64,000 nucleotides of DNA from Streptomyces spiralis. Lineage in GTDB: Bacteria > Actinomycetota > Actinomycetes > Streptomycetales > Streptomycetaceae. Made by a program: the position numbers and the translations under genes. Location of the stretch: positions 29,055 to 93,054 of the forward strand of contig NZ_BNBC01000027.1 in assembly GCF_014654675.1 (NCBI RefSeq). Direction: 5' to 3'. Shown one piece after another: positions 42,440-52,462 of the stretch; position 1 is the stretch's first letter; each line of letters begins with the position of its first letter. Below the pieces are notes generated by a model. That model searched no databases, had not been told where the DNA came from, and saw only the letters and a program-made list of their open reading frames with translations.

Positions 42440-43243
42440 TCACCGAGGCCGGGCGTCCGCCCGCGAGACGGCCAGGTAGCCGACGAAGCCGAGGATCGCG
42501 ACCGTCCAGGAGAGGGTGACCGGGCCCAGGCCCAGACCGAGCCCTCCCCGGGCGCCCGGCAGGGCCATCCAGTCCGCGATCGAGGCGCCGAGGGGGCGGG
42601 TGATGACGTACGCCGTCCAGAAGGCGGTCACCGCGCCCAGCGTGCCGGCGCGGTGGGCGAGCGCGGGGACGCATATCGCCACCGCGAAGAGCACGACGGA
42701 GCCGAGGTAGCCGAAGCCGGCGGTCGCGGTGAGATCGCCCGCCGCGGTGCCGAGCGCGAACGTGGCCAGGACCGCCGCCCAGTAGAAGGCCTCACGGCGG
42801 CGGCTGCGGACACTGTGGATCGACAGGGTCCGCTCGACGGCGAACCAGAGGCCGAAGACCGCGGCCAGCGCGATCAGGAAGCCAGGGGTCGAGACGGCGT
42901 AGGGGACGCCGAGGCCGACGTGGAGGACGTCGGCGGCCATGGTGCCGAACACGCTCACCATGACGACGGCCGTCCAGTAGATCCAGGGCACGTAGCGGCG
43001 GACGGCGAACTGCAGGACCAGCGAGGCGACCAGGGCCAGAGCACCGAGCGCGACCGCCGGGACGGGGCCGAGGAGCCGGGCCAGGAAGTCGGACGCCGTC
43101 TCGCCCATGCCGGTGGTCAGCACCTTGATGACCCAGAAGTAGACGGTCACCTCCGGCACCTTGTTCGCCAGGACGCGGACGCGGGCGTGGCCGTGCGGCC
43201 GGCGACCGTCACGGCGGTCGTCGAGGACGTGCTCTGTGCTCAT
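42440..43243 (-). CDS. COG4705-type integral membrane protein
   Basis: A 267-residue membrane protein with about eight helices, made of two similar halves. NKVPEVTVYFWVIKVLTTGMGE is characteristic of this family of unknown function, repeated as ADVLHVGLGVPYAV and TAAGDLTATAGFGYLG. The HGHARV region before the first helix is His-rich. The ATG at 43243 is chosen over 43252. Co-location with the two-component system is possible but not operonic. Confidence 0.8.
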   Translation of the reverse strand: MSTEHVLDDRRDGRRPHGHARVRVLANKVPEVTVYFWVIKVLTTGMGETASDFLARLLGPVPAVALGALALVASLVLQFAVRRYVPWIYWTAVVMVSVFGTMAADVLHVGLGVPYAVSTPGFLIALAAVFGLWFAVERTLSIHSVRSRRREAFYWAAVLATFALGTAAGDLTATAGFGYLGSVVLFAVAICVPALAHRAGTLGAVTAFWTAYVITRPLGASIADWMALPGARGGLGLGLGPVTLSWTVAILGFVGYLAVSRADARPR

Positions 43244-43366
43244 GGCGGGCACGATCGCATGATCAACTGGCGCTTTCCCAGACCTCTTTGCCAGGGTTTT
43301 GGCGGTTGTGGTGCAGGAGTTGCCCGAGAGAAAACCTCAGCACCACACACCGGCGCCGTTTCCGCC

Positions 43367-43903
43367 TCAGTACCCGTAACCGACGTGCGCGAGCGCCTGC
43401 TTCAGCAGCACCCCGTGCCCGCCGGGCATCTCGCTCTGCACCGCCGGGGAGGCCGCCTCCTGCGGGCTGAACCAGACCAGGTCCAGGGCGTCCTGCCGGG
43501 GCCGGCAGTCGCCGGTGACCGGGACGATGTAGGCGAGCGACACGGCGTGCTGGCGCGGGTCGTGGTACGGCGTGATACCGGCCGTGGGGAAGTACTCGGC
43601 GACGGTGAAGGGCTGCAGCGAGGCGGGCACGCGGGGCAGCGCCACCGGCCCGAGGTCCTTCTCCAGGTGGCGCAGCAGGGCGTCGCGGACCCGCTCGTGG
43701 TGGAGCACCCGGCCGGAGACCAGGGTCCGGCTGACCGTTCCGTCCGGGCCGATGCGCAGCAGCAGGCCGATGCTGGTCACTTCGCCGCTGTCGTCGACGC
43801 GCACGGGAACCGCCTCGACGTACAGGATCGGCATGCGGGCGCGCGCCGACTCCAGTTCGTCGCTGGTCAGCCAACCGGGCGTGGTTTCGGTCATGTCAGA
43901 CAT
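43367..43903 (-). CDS. NUDIX-like hydrolase (DUF4916)
   Basis: A 178-residue protein of the NUDIX-fold DUF4916 family. It has PGWLTSDELESARARMPILY, RIGPDGTVSRTLVSGRV and the YFPTAGITPYHDPRQHAVSLAY block. The canonical Nudix box is not clear, so catalysis is uncertain. A start at ATG 43903 is supported by a wobbly purine-rich site. It lies next to the FluG-like pair but is separated by only seven bases from the amidohydrolase stop, so it could be co-transcribed downstream of it. Confidence 0.75.
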   Translation of the reverse strand: MSDMTETTPGWLTSDELESARARMPILYVEAVPVRVDDSGEVTSIGLLLRIGPDGTVSRTLVSGRVLHHERVRDALLRHLEKDLGPVALPRVPASLQPFTVAEYFPTAGITPYHDPRQHAVSLAYIVPVTGDCRPRQDALDLVWFSPQEAASPAVQSEMPGGHGVLLKQALAHVGYGY

Positions 43904-43910
43904 TGCTTGA

Positions 43911-45095
43911 TCATACTTTCCGGGTGGGGCGCCCGCTGGGGTCGCGGGCCGGTTCGGATACGGGCGGTCCGTAGAGTCGGCGGGCGTTGTCGCGGCCCGT
44001 CCAGGCAGCGATCCGCAGGGCGTCGGGCAGGCTCAACTCGTCGGCGTCCACGCGGCTCTGCAGCAGACCGGCGAGCCCCTGCCGGAAGGACAGGGCACCC
44101 AGGTGGTGGAACTCGGCCACCCCGTAGGCGTCGGAGCTGTACAGCAGCTTACGGAACGGGGTGATCTCCAGCGCCTCCTCCAGCACCGCGCGGGAGCGGG
44201 CCGGGCCGGTGTAGTGCAGCGCCAGACCCACGTCCAGGTACACCTGCTCGAACACCGCGGCGAGATAGGCGGCCTGGCGCTGGTAGGGCCAGCAGTGCAG
44301 CAGCAGCACGGGGATCGTGCCGGCGGTCAGGTGCAGCCAGTCGGTGAGCAGCGCGGGGTCGGCGCGGTGCAGCCGTACGTCCGCGTCGCCGAAGCCGGTG
44401 TGCAGTTGCAGGGGCAGGCCCAGGTCGACGGCCGTCCACAGCAGGTGCCGGGTCAGGACCGGGTCCGTGAGCCGGCCGCCGTGCGCGAGCCAGCGGGCGG
44501 CCGCCCCGGTCACCTCGGTGTCCGCGGGCCGCGCGGGGTCCAGGGCGAATCCGGTGCGGTAGGCCGCCACCGACTTCACCGCCACCACACCGGGCCGACG
44601 TACGGCCTCCTCGGCGGCCGACCGCACCACCGCCGCGTACTCGCCCGCCTCGACGCCCCGCGCGGCCACTGCCTCGGCGATCTGCTCCAGCCGTACGACC
44701 TCACAGCCGGCGGCGCCCGCGCAGCGGCCCAGTTCGGCGGGGGAGGTGACCGGGTGCGGGGCGTAGCCCGTGTCTACGCAGAACGTCCCGGCTCCCGCGG
44801 CGGTCAGAAAACGGCGGTTGACCTCCTGCCAGCCGAGCTCCGCACGCCGGGCCAGGTAGTCGGCCGGTGGCGCGTGCCGGGGCAGGTCCAGCAGGGGCGC
44901 GCAGTGGCGGCGTACGGCCACGCCGACGGGACTGTCGAAGGGCGAGACCCCGGGCCAGGCCTCGCCCTCGGTGATGAGGGACGCGAACTGCTCGTGGGTG
45001 AGGTCGGCCGTGACGGCACCGTGGCAGTGGTGGTCCACCAGCCGCAGCGCGGCGAGGGCCTCGTGGACCGGCCCGGCTCCGGCCGGCGCACCCAT
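43911..45095 (-). CDS. Amidohydrolase (FluG N-terminal-like)
   Basis: A 394-residue metal-dependent amidohydrolase. LVDHHCHGAVTADL carries the HxH metal pair, LQLHTGFGD and LLLHCWPYQRQ carry later His ligands, and LLYSSDAYG the catalytic Asp. The start ATG 45095 overlaps the TGA of the preceding ligase gene; GGAGG lies just upstream. Fungal FluG and some bacterial proteins fuse this domain to a glutamine synthetase-like domain; here the two are separate coupled genes, so the pair likely works on the same gamma-glutamyl compound. Confidence 0.88.
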   Translation of the reverse strand: MGAPAGAGPVHEALAALRLVDHHCHGAVTADLTHEQFASLITEGEAWPGVSPFDSPVGVAVRRHCAPLLDLPRHAPPADYLARRAELGWQEVNRRFLTAAGAGTFCVDTGYAPHPVTSPAELGRCAGAAGCEVVRLEQIAEAVAARGVEAGEYAAVVRSAAEEAVRRPGVVAVKSVAAYRTGFALDPARPADTEVTGAAARWLAHGGRLTDPVLTRHLLWTAVDLGLPLQLHTGFGDADVRLHRADPALLTDWLHLTAGTIPVLLLHCWPYQRQAAYLAAVFEQVYLDVGLALHYTGPARSRAVLEEALEITPFRKLLYSSDAYGVAEFHHLGALSFRQGLAGLLQSRVDADELSLPDALRIAAWTGRDNARRLYGPPVSEPARDPSGRPTRKV

Positions 45096-46498
45096 CAGTA
45101 CCTCCACCGGTAGGCCGCCGCCACCTGCTCGTCGTCGAGTCCGGCGACGGCCGCGATCTCCCCCTCGCGTACGGCGGTCACCGCGTCGGCCAGGACGGGA
45201 CCGAGGGCGGCGCGCAGCACTTCGTCCGTGCGGAACACGGCGACGGCCTCCGCGAGGGAGGTCGGCAGGCGCCGTACACCCCGGTCCGCGGCCACTGTCT
45301 CGTCGAGCCGTGCCGGGTCGCCGGTGGTCTCCTCGGGCAGCGGCGCCGACGACGTGATCCCGTCCAGACCGGCGGCGATCAGGCAGCCGAGCGCCAGATA
45401 CGGGTTGGCCGCGAGGTCGACCGGCTTGATCTCCAGGTTCGCGGCCCGGTCGCGCACCCCGAGGGTCCCGGTGACCACCCGCAGCGCCGCCTCGCGGGTC
45501 TCCCGGCCCCACACGGTGAACACTCCGGCCCACTGGGAGGGCTTCAGACGCAGATAGCTGGCCGGGCTCGGCGCGGTCACCGCGGTGAGCGCGGGCAGAC
45601 GGGCCAGCAGACCGGCGGTGAAGGACTCCGCCTCCGGCGTCATGCCGTACCGGCCCCGGCCGCCGGCGTGCAGGTTGGTCCCCCCGCGCCACGCCGACAG
45701 GTGGACATGGCCGCCGTTGCCGACGCCCTCGCCGCGGACGGCCGGGGCGAAGGAGACCCTCAGCCCGTGCCGCAGGGCCACCGCCCGGATCGTCTGCCGC
45801 ACCAGCACGCTCCGGTCGGCCGCCGCCACCGGATCCAGGGCACCGGCCGAGATCTCGAACTGCCCGGCGGCGTACTCGGGGTGGAGCTGGTCGACGTCCA
45901 CACCCTGCGCCGCGCAGGCCGCCAGCAGGTCGGCGGTGTAGTCGCTCAGCTCCACCTGGCGGATCGCGCCGTACGCGGGACCCGACACCGCCGGCTCGAA
46001 ATCGCCCTCCGGTGCGCTCGCCCGGCCCACGGCCCACTCGATCTCGACGGCCGCCTTGAAGGTCAGGCCGTGGCGCCGCTCGGCGTCGGCGACGATCCGG
46101 CGCAGGAAGGTACGGCCGCAGCCGGGGTGCCGCTCGCCCTCCTGGGTGATCCGGTCCACCGGCGCCCAGGCCCAGCCGGGCTGCGCGGACAGCACCACCA
46201 GACGGTCGAGGTCCGGGTAGAGCCGCAGGTCGCCGTCCGGGGAGCCGAGGACGTCGGTGGTGACGATCGAGTCGTCGGCCAGGAAGGTGTCGAACACCGG
46301 CGACATCCCCACGCCCCACGCCGCCGCCGCGGGCAGTTTCGCCACCGGGACCGTCTTGATCCTGCCGATCCCCGCGGTGTCGACATAGGCCAGTACGACA
46401 CCGTGCACGCCCCGGCCGGCCAGCTCGCCGGCGAGCGCGGTGGCCCGTTCGACGTCACCGGGACGCCCGCCGGGGACCGGGTCGGCAAGGGGGGTCAT
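45095..46498 (-). CDS. Glutamine synthetase-like gamma-glutamyl ligase
   Basis: A 467-residue member of the glutamine synthetase family (GlnA4/FluG-like). It has VEIEWAVGRA (a variant of the EIEF metal motif), GNGGHVHLSAW, the ATP-site PSPASYLRLKPSQWAG and NLEIKPVDLAANPYLALG. Such enzymes glutamylate amines (ethanolamine, polyamines or aniline) rather than ammonia. The downstream amidohydrolase is coupled by ATGA. A GTG/ATG start with AGGAGG upstream. Probable role: detoxification or use of amines as nitrogen source. Confidence 0.9.
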   Translation of the reverse strand: MTPLADPVPGGRPGDVERATALAGELAGRGVHGVVLAYVDTAGIGRIKTVPVAKLPAAAAWGVGMSPVFDTFLADDSIVTTDVLGSPDGDLRLYPDLDRLVVLSAQPGWAWAPVDRITQEGERHPGCGRTFLRRIVADAERRHGLTFKAAVEIEWAVGRASAPEGDFEPAVSGPAYGAIRQVELSDYTADLLAACAAQGVDVDQLHPEYAAGQFEISAGALDPVAAADRSVLVRQTIRAVALRHGLRVSFAPAVRGEGVGNGGHVHLSAWRGGTNLHAGGRGRYGMTPEAESFTAGLLARLPALTAVTAPSPASYLRLKPSQWAGVFTVWGRETREAALRVVTGTLGVRDRAANLEIKPVDLAANPYLALGCLIAAGLDGITSSAPLPEETTGDPARLDETVAADRGVRRLPTSLAEAVAVFRTDEVLRAALGPVLADAVTAVREGEIAAVAGLDDEQVAAAYRWRY

Positions 46499-46538
46499 AC
46501 GTCCTCCTCGGGGCTCGGGCGCGGTGCGCGGCCGTGCG

Positions 46539-47351
46539 TCAGGGTTTCACGGCCACCGCGCCGAACTGCGGCACCGCGGCGGGGGCGCCCGCCTCGGGCC
46601 GCCACCGCGAGCACGGCACCAGGCCCGGTTCCACCAGGTCCAGGCCCTCGAAGAAGGCGGCGACCTCGGCGCGGGAGCGGGCGGTGATCGCGGGAGTGGC
46701 GTTCTCGTTCCAGAAGCGCATGGCCGCCGCGTTGCCCTCGCCGCCGAGGTCGGCGTCGAAGGTGGGGTGGGTCAGGGCCAGACAGCTGCCGGACGGGACC
46801 GCGGCCATGACACGGCGGACGATGTCGCGGGCCGTGCCCGTGTCCAGGACGAAGTTCAGGATGCCGAGCATCATGACCGCGACCGGCCGGCCGAAGTCCA
46901 GGGTCGCGGCGGCGCGCTCCACGATGGCGTCCGGGTCGCGCACGTCGGCGTCGACGTAGTCGGTGAGGCCCTCGGGGGCACTGGTCAGCAGCGTGCGGGC
47001 GTGGGTGAGGACGATCGGGTCGTTGTCGACGTACACGATCCGGGACTCGGGGGCGATCCTCTGGGCCAGCTCGTGGGTGTTGTCGACCGTCGGCAGCCCG
47101 GTGCCGATGTCGAGGAACTGCCGCACCCCGCGCTCGGCGGCCAGGAAGCGGACCGCCCGCCCGAGGAACTCGCGGTCCGCGCGGGCCACCTCCCGGATCA
47201 CCGGGAACAGTCCCGCCACGTGCTCACCGACCTGCCGGTCGACCAGGTAGTTGTCCTTGCCGCCCAGCCAGTAGTTCCACACACGCGCGTTGTGTGCCAC
47301 ACCGGTGTCCACGCTCGGCGGCTCGTCCGAGGGGGAGTGGCTCTCGTTCAC
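46539..47351 (-). CDS. SAV2177-family SAM-dependent methyltransferase
   Basis: A 270-residue methyltransferase of the actinobacterial family typified by SAV2177 (PF04672). The signature NARVWNYWLGGKDNYLVDR is near the N-terminus, followed by FLDIGTGLPTVDNTHEL and VYVDNDPIVLTHA for SAM binding. The substrate is unknown; tens of paralogues per genome are common. The GTG start at 47351 is chosen. Divergent from the HAD gene over a 307-base spacer with short repeats. Confidence 0.9.
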   Translation of the reverse strand: MNESHSPSDEPPSVDTGVAHNARVWNYWLGGKDNYLVDRQVGEHVAGLFPVIREVARADREFLGRAVRFLAAERGVRQFLDIGTGLPTVDNTHELAQRIAPESRIVYVDNDPIVLTHARTLLTSAPEGLTDYVDADVRDPDAIVERAAATLDFGRPVAVMMLGILNFVLDTGTARDIVRRVMAAVPSGSCLALTHPTFDADLGGEGNAAAMRFWNENATPAITARSRAEVAAFFEGLDLVEPGLVPCSRWRPEAGAPAAVPQFGAVAVKP

Positions 47352-47510
47352 GTCTGCGCTCCCGTGTCGTGGTCGTCCGTGTCGTCGGTCTCGCGGTGCG
47401 TGCGTGCCGTCGCCGCCATTGTGCCGTCCGGTGATCACCCTGTCCCGGGAATCGGCGGACAGGACGGCAGGACGGTGACGGGCCGTCGGCAGCCCGGTCG
47501 TGGCGCGGGG

Positions 47511-47582
47511 GAGTGTTCGCCCGGCGGCCGTGAGACGTGTTTGCCCCGGAGCCGTCGAACGTGTTTGCCTCGGAGATCGGCG
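47511..47582. repeat. Three imperfect 24-base tandem repeats
   Basis: Copies start at 47511, 47535 and 47559. The last two share ACGTGTTTGCCyCGGAG (16 of 17 bases); the first is more diverged (GTGTTCGCCC). They fill part of the 307-base divergent spacer between the methyltransferase and the HAD gene. They may be a regulator-binding array. Confidence 0.55.
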
Positions 47583-47658
47583 CGGCGCCGTCACCAGGGC
47601 GCCGGCGCACGACCGCCCGCCCCGGCGCGCCCCGCGCGCCCCCGACAGAGACCCGGAC

Positions 47659-48552
47659 ATGCCCAGCACTTCCTCGCCCCTGCTCACCACCCCCGCGACC
47701 GACGCCGGGACCGGCCCCGAGGCCGCCGACGGTCCCGTCGACATACGGCTGATCGTCACGGACATGGACGGCACGCTTCTCGACGACGCCCAGCGGATCC
47801 CGGCGGGCCTGTGGCCCATGCTGGCCGAGCTGCGCCGCCGCGGGGTGCTGTTCAGCCCGGCGAGCGGCCGGCAGTACGCCACGCTGGCCGAGCAGTTCGC
47901 CGGCGCGGACGAGGGCATGGTCTTCATCGCCGAGAACGGCACGTACGTCGTCCGTGACGGCGAGGAGCTGAGCTCGGACCCGCTGGAGAGCGCCGTCGCC
48001 GTACGTCTCGTCGAGGGGGTGCGCGACCTCGCGGCGCAGGGCGTGGACCTGGGCGCCGTCGTCTGCGGCAAGCGGTCCGCCTACGTCGAGCGGACCGACG
48101 AGGCCTTCCTCGCCGAGGTCCGCAAGTACTACGTACGGCACCGGGTCGTGCCGGACGTGACCGCCGTCGACGACGACGTGATCAAGGTCGCCCTGTTCGA
48201 CTTCGGGTCGGCGGAGCGGACCACCGCGCCGGCCCTGGCGTCGTTCGCCGCCACCCACAAGGTGGTCGTCTCCGGCGAGCACTGGGTCGACGTCATGAAC
48301 CGCACCGCCGACAAGGGCGCCGCCGTGCGCCGGCTCCAGCGGGACCTGGACATCACCCCCGCGCAGACCCTGGTGTTCGGCGACTACCTCAACGACCTGG
48401 AGATGCTGGACGCCGCCGAGTGGTCGTTCGCCATGGCCAACGCCCATCCCGAGGTCGTCCGCCGGGCGCGGCACCTGGCCCCCTCCAACAACGACCACGG
48501 TGTGCTGCGCACCATCGCCCGGCTGCTCCGCCTGCCGCAGCCGGGTGCCTGA
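47659..48552 (+). CDS. Cof-type HAD phosphatase
   Basis: A 297-residue haloacid-dehalogenase hydrolase of the Cof/YbjI type, acting on sugar phosphates or similar small phosphoesters. It has the nucleophile motif VTDMDGTLLDD, the VLFSPASGRQY and ENGTYVV blocks, DKGAAVRRLQRDL and FGDYLNDLEML. The ATG at 47659 follows a weak ribosome site GACAGAGACCC; the 25 residues before the domain are Pro/Ala-rich. Confidence 0.9.
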   Translation: MPSTSSPLLTTPATDAGTGPEAADGPVDIRLIVTDMDGTLLDDAQRIPAGLWPMLAELRRRGVLFSPASGRQYATLAEQFAGADEGMVFIAENGTYVVRDGEELSSDPLESAVAVRLVEGVRDLAAQGVDLGAVVCGKRSAYVERTDEAFLAEVRKYYVRHRVVPDVTAVDDDVIKVALFDFGSAERTTAPALASFAATHKVVVSGEHWVDVMNRTADKGAAVRRLQRDLDITPAQTLVFGDYLNDLEMLDAAEWSFAMANAHPEVVRRARHLAPSNNDHGVLRTIARLLRLPQPGA

Positions 48553-48569
48553 CCCCACGGAGCGAAGGA

Positions 48570-49229
48570 TCAGGTGACGGACTCGACCACCTTCTTGTCC
48601 AGCGCGGCCCGTACCAGCGCCGCCGCCAGGGTGTCAGGCTCCGTGTCACCGGCCAGCTCCACGAGCCGACCGGGGTCCTTGGGCAGCCCGAGGCGCTCCG
48701 CGCCGGACAGCGTCTTGGCGTCCAGGTAGGGGGCCACCTCGGGCCACACGTGCTGGACCTCGCGCAGGAAGATGTCCGCGCCGGCCGGACCCAGGCCGGG
48801 CACTTCCTGCAACAGCTCGCGCAGCGTGGAGACGTCGCCGTGGGCCTCCCGGCGCAGCCGGCGCAGATCTCCGCCCCAGCGTTCGGCCACCAGCTCGGCG
48901 CCGTCCCCGAGCTGGGTGGCGGTGCGCTCGTCGTAGCGCCGGTAGCCGCCGCGGCCGAGCGCGTCCACGCGGTCCTGCCAGTCGGACCCGGCCATGCCGC
49001 GCGCGTCGCGCAGCCCCGCGTCGTACAGCTCACGGGCCGCGGCGACGGCGACCGAGCCGCGGATCCGGGCGCTGAGCAGCACGGAGAGGACCAGCAGGCG
49101 GTACAGCGGCTGCGGGGTGTCCTTCAGTGGGATGCCGGCCTCCTCGGCGAACGTCTCGCCGTGCGCCTCGATGAGCTCGTGCAGCACCCGGGACTCACGG
49201 GAGCCGCCGGAGTCGCGGGCTGCGTTCAC
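48570..49229 (-). CDS. HhH-GPD endonuclease III-like protein
   Basis: A 219-residue DNA glycosylase-fold protein. The VLSVLLSARIRGSVAVAAAREL region and the helix-hairpin-helix LQEVPGLGPAGADIFLREVQ are seen. The C-terminal Fe-S cysteines of Nth are absent, and the catalytic Lys/Asp are not clear, so the activity is uncertain. The GTG start overlaps the stop of the DUF3140 gene (GTGA). Likely role: DNA base repair in a stress operon with DUF3140 and, after a gap, Dps. Confidence 0.78.
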   Translation of the reverse strand: MNAARDSGGSRESRVLHELIEAHGETFAEEAGIPLKDTPQPLYRLLVLSVLLSARIRGSVAVAAARELYDAGLRDARGMAGSDWQDRVDALGRGGYRRYDERTATQLGDGAELVAERWGGDLRRLRREAHGDVSTLRELLQEVPGLGPAGADIFLREVQHVWPEVAPYLDAKTLSGAERLGLPKDPGRLVELAGDTEPDTLAAALVRAALDKKVVESVT

Positions 49230-49573
49230 CGGGTCGCCTTCAGCGGATCGTGGCCGAGGGTCATCAGCCGGTGCCGACGGTCGGTATCCTCGGCGCTCTC
49301 CGGCTCGGGCTCGTTCGCCGGGTCCGCCTGCGACATGACGAGGTCGACCACCTCGTGCATCACACGGACGTCGTCCTCGGTCAGGTCCATGCGCCGTTTC
49401 TGGAGGATGGCGAGGACGTGCTGCCCGATCGGCGCGCCGGCCTCGTCCGGCAGGGGTTCGGTGCGCTCGCCGGAGTCCTGGACCCGCAGCCAGGCCGCGA
49501 GCTCCTGCGAGGTCATGTTCACCACGCGGTGGAACTCGTCCCACAGCGCGTCGTCTTCGAGGGCGTCGCTCAT
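49226..49573 (-). CDS. DUF3140 protein
   Basis: A 115-residue acidic protein of the DUF3140 family. WDEFHRVVNMTSQELAAWLRVQ and GQHVLAILQKRRMDLTEDDVRVMHEVV are family marks, together forming a helical, probably DNA-associated fold. Function unknown. AAAGGGGC lies before the ATG. Overlaps the HhH gene and follows dps, suggesting a DNA-protection unit. Confidence 0.85.
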   Translation of the reverse strand: MSDALEDDALWDEFHRVVNMTSQELAAWLRVQDSGERTEPLPDEAGAPIGQHVLAILQKRRMDLTEDDVRVMHEVVDLVMSQADPANEPEPESAEDTDRRHRLMTLGHDPLKATR

Positions 49574-49640
49574 CGGGTGCCCCTTTCGTGCATGGTGCGC
49601 GGAGAGCGTGCCGCGCGGAGAGTGGCCGCAGCGCGCCGGT

Positions 49641-50123
49641 TCAGTCCTCCCGGGACACGTTCTCGGCGGCGAACATCCAGCGCTGCTTCTCCAGCTCGGC
49701 GGTGATCGTGATCAGCAGGTCCTGGGTCACCGGGTCGGGCGTCGCGGTCGCCTCGATGCGTTCGCGCAGCCGGGAGATGGCGGCCTCCAGGGACTCGACC
49801 ATCACCTCCACCACATCGGTGTCGCGCACCCAGCCGTCCTTCGGGCCGGGCAGTGTGAAGGCCGAGGCGATCGTCTCCGGACGGCCGTCCGGAGGCAGCC
49901 CGAGCGCCGAGGCGCGCTCCGCCACGGTGTCCGCGAACTCGCGGGCCGCAGCGACCACTTCGTCGAGTTGCAGGTGGATGGAGCGGAACCGCGGTCCCAC
50001 GATGTTCCAGTGCGCCTGCTTTCCGATCAGCGAGAGCCCGAGAAGATCCACGAGCGTGCTCTGCAGCGCCTCCCCGGTGACCTGGCGGGCCGACTCGGGG
50101 ATCGTGCTCTTCACGACAGTCAT
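49641..50123 (-). CDS. dps: Dps-family DNA-binding ferritin-like protein
   Basis: A 160-residue dodecameric mini-ferritin that oxidises and stores iron and protects DNA from peroxide. The ferroxidase signature is GKQAHWNIVGPRFRSIHLQLDE (His and Asp/Glu ligands), preceded by LVDLLGLSLI; the second part is DLLITITAELEKQRWMF. ATG 50123 has AAGGAG-like AGGAGAAAC upstream. First gene of the minus-strand stress group. Confidence 0.92.
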   Translation of the reverse strand: MTVVKSTIPESARQVTGEALQSTLVDLLGLSLIGKQAHWNIVGPRFRSIHLQLDEVVAAAREFADTVAERASALGLPPDGRPETIASAFTLPGPKDGWVRDTDVVEVMVESLEAAISRLRERIEATATPDPVTQDLLITITAELEKQRWMFAAENVSRED

Positions 50124-50235
50124 ACGGCGGTTTCTCCTTGGGGAGTCGTCTCTGGCGGTACCGGGCGGGTGCCCCTCGCGTACCACCGCAAACAAGGGCG
50201 GCCGAGGTGTGGCCAGGACGCCCCCGTGAGGCCGC

Positions 50236-51057
50236 TCAGGCGGTGAGGACCCGGTCCAGGAAGCCCGTCACGTCCGCGAACACCTCGGCCCGGTTCGTCT
50301 CCAGGAAGACCTCGTGCCGGGCACCCGGATAGATCCGCTCGGTCAGGTGGCCGGGGGAGCCGCCGCCGGTGAGCCGTACGACGCCGGTCCGGCTTCCGGG
50401 CAGCGGCACCAGCCGGTCGTCGTCGCCGTGCAGCCACAGCACGGGGAGCCGGCCGACGTCGCCGCCCTCGGCGACGGTCTCCAGGGTCCGGGCGAACGCC
50501 TCCAGCGTGGGCCGCTTCATCGGCCCGTGCCACACCAGCGGGTCCGCCGCGTAGGCCGCGCCGACCGCCGGGTCACGGGAGAGCGAGGCCGGGCTGATGG
50601 GCGTGTCGGGGATCTCGTCGAGGGCGAGCAGCCGCCCGGGCAGCTCCCAGGCGCCGATGACCGGGCCGGACAGCACCAGCGCGGTGAGCTCCTCGCCGTA
50701 CCGCTGCGCGTAGCGGGACGAGATCAGGCCGCCCATGGAGTGGCCGACGAGCACGAGCGGCAGCCCCGGGTGCGCGGCCCGGGCCAGGTCCGCCACCGCG
50801 TGCACGTCGGTCACCACGTCCTCGAAGTCCGTGACGACCACGCGCTCGCCGGCCGATCTCCCGTGGCCCATGTGATCGGGCGCGTACACGGCCGCGCCGT
50901 GCTCCCCGAGGACGCCCGCCACCTCCTCGTACCGCCCGGCGTGCTCGCCGTACCCGTGGACCAGGAGGGCGACGTAGCGCGGGTGCGGATGCGGCCACTC
51001 GTGCACGAAGAGCGTGCCCCGGGTTCCGGCGAGGACGTGCTCGCGGGCGTCGGACAT
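50236..51057 (-). CDS. Monoacylglycerol lipase-like alpha/beta hydrolase
   Basis: A 273-residue serine hydrolase of the Hydrolase_4 (lysophospholipase/monoglyceride lipase) group. VHGYGEHAGRYEEVA supplies the oxyanion region, GHSMGGLISSRYAQ the nucleophile Ser, and WLHGDDDRLVP and GARHEVFLETNR the Asp and His. AGGAGGA precedes the ATG. Divergent from the thiolase gene; a shared role in fatty-acid use is plausible. Confidence 0.9.
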   Translation of the reverse strand: MSDAREHVLAGTRGTLFVHEWPHPHPRYVALLVHGYGEHAGRYEEVAGVLGEHGAAVYAPDHMGHGRSAGERVVVTDFEDVVTDVHAVADLARAAHPGLPLVLVGHSMGGLISSRYAQRYGEELTALVLSGPVIGAWELPGRLLALDEIPDTPISPASLSRDPAVGAAYAADPLVWHGPMKRPTLEAFARTLETVAEGGDVGRLPVLWLHGDDDRLVPLPGSRTGVVRLTGGGSPGHLTERIYPGARHEVFLETNRAEVFADVTGFLDRVLTA

Positions 51058-51129
51058 GGTTCCTCCAGCAGCGTCGGCGGGGTCCGCGGGGATCTTCAGG
51101 GGATCTTCCCAGGGGGCCGGTCCGAGGTC

Positions 51130-51153
51130 TATAGTCCAAAACTAGCAGTGCTA
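51130..51153 (+). promoter_or_regulatory. Putative promoter/operator of the thiolase gene
   Basis: TATAGT (51130-51135) is a good -10 box. Just downstream is the dyad TAGCA-G-TGCTA (51143-51153) in an AT-rich stretch, unusual here. A CTAGCA/TGCTAA site is typical of TetR operators of fatty-acid and acyl-CoA genes. It would place a repressor across the transcription start. It lies in the 140-base divergent spacer 51058-51197. Confidence 0.55.
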
Positions 51154-51197
51154 ATTAATGGCCCGGTGTGGCCGTGAGCCGTCTGAGGAGTCCTGTC

Positions 51198-52385
<1,188 letters not shown>

Positions 52386-52462
52386 CCACCGGCCACCATC
52401 CACCAAGGGACATCGGGAACCCCAGCCGCAACGAAGCCGCACCAAAAGGAAGTACCCCCTCC

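Noticed and set aside
43911..46319. An 802-codon minus-strand frame covering the amidohydrolase and part of the ligase gene.
   Set aside because: It arises because the amidohydrolase frame stays open upstream. The part before 45095 is Arg/Gly-rich, and the ligase is clearly encoded in another frame with full motifs. It is not a fusion protein.
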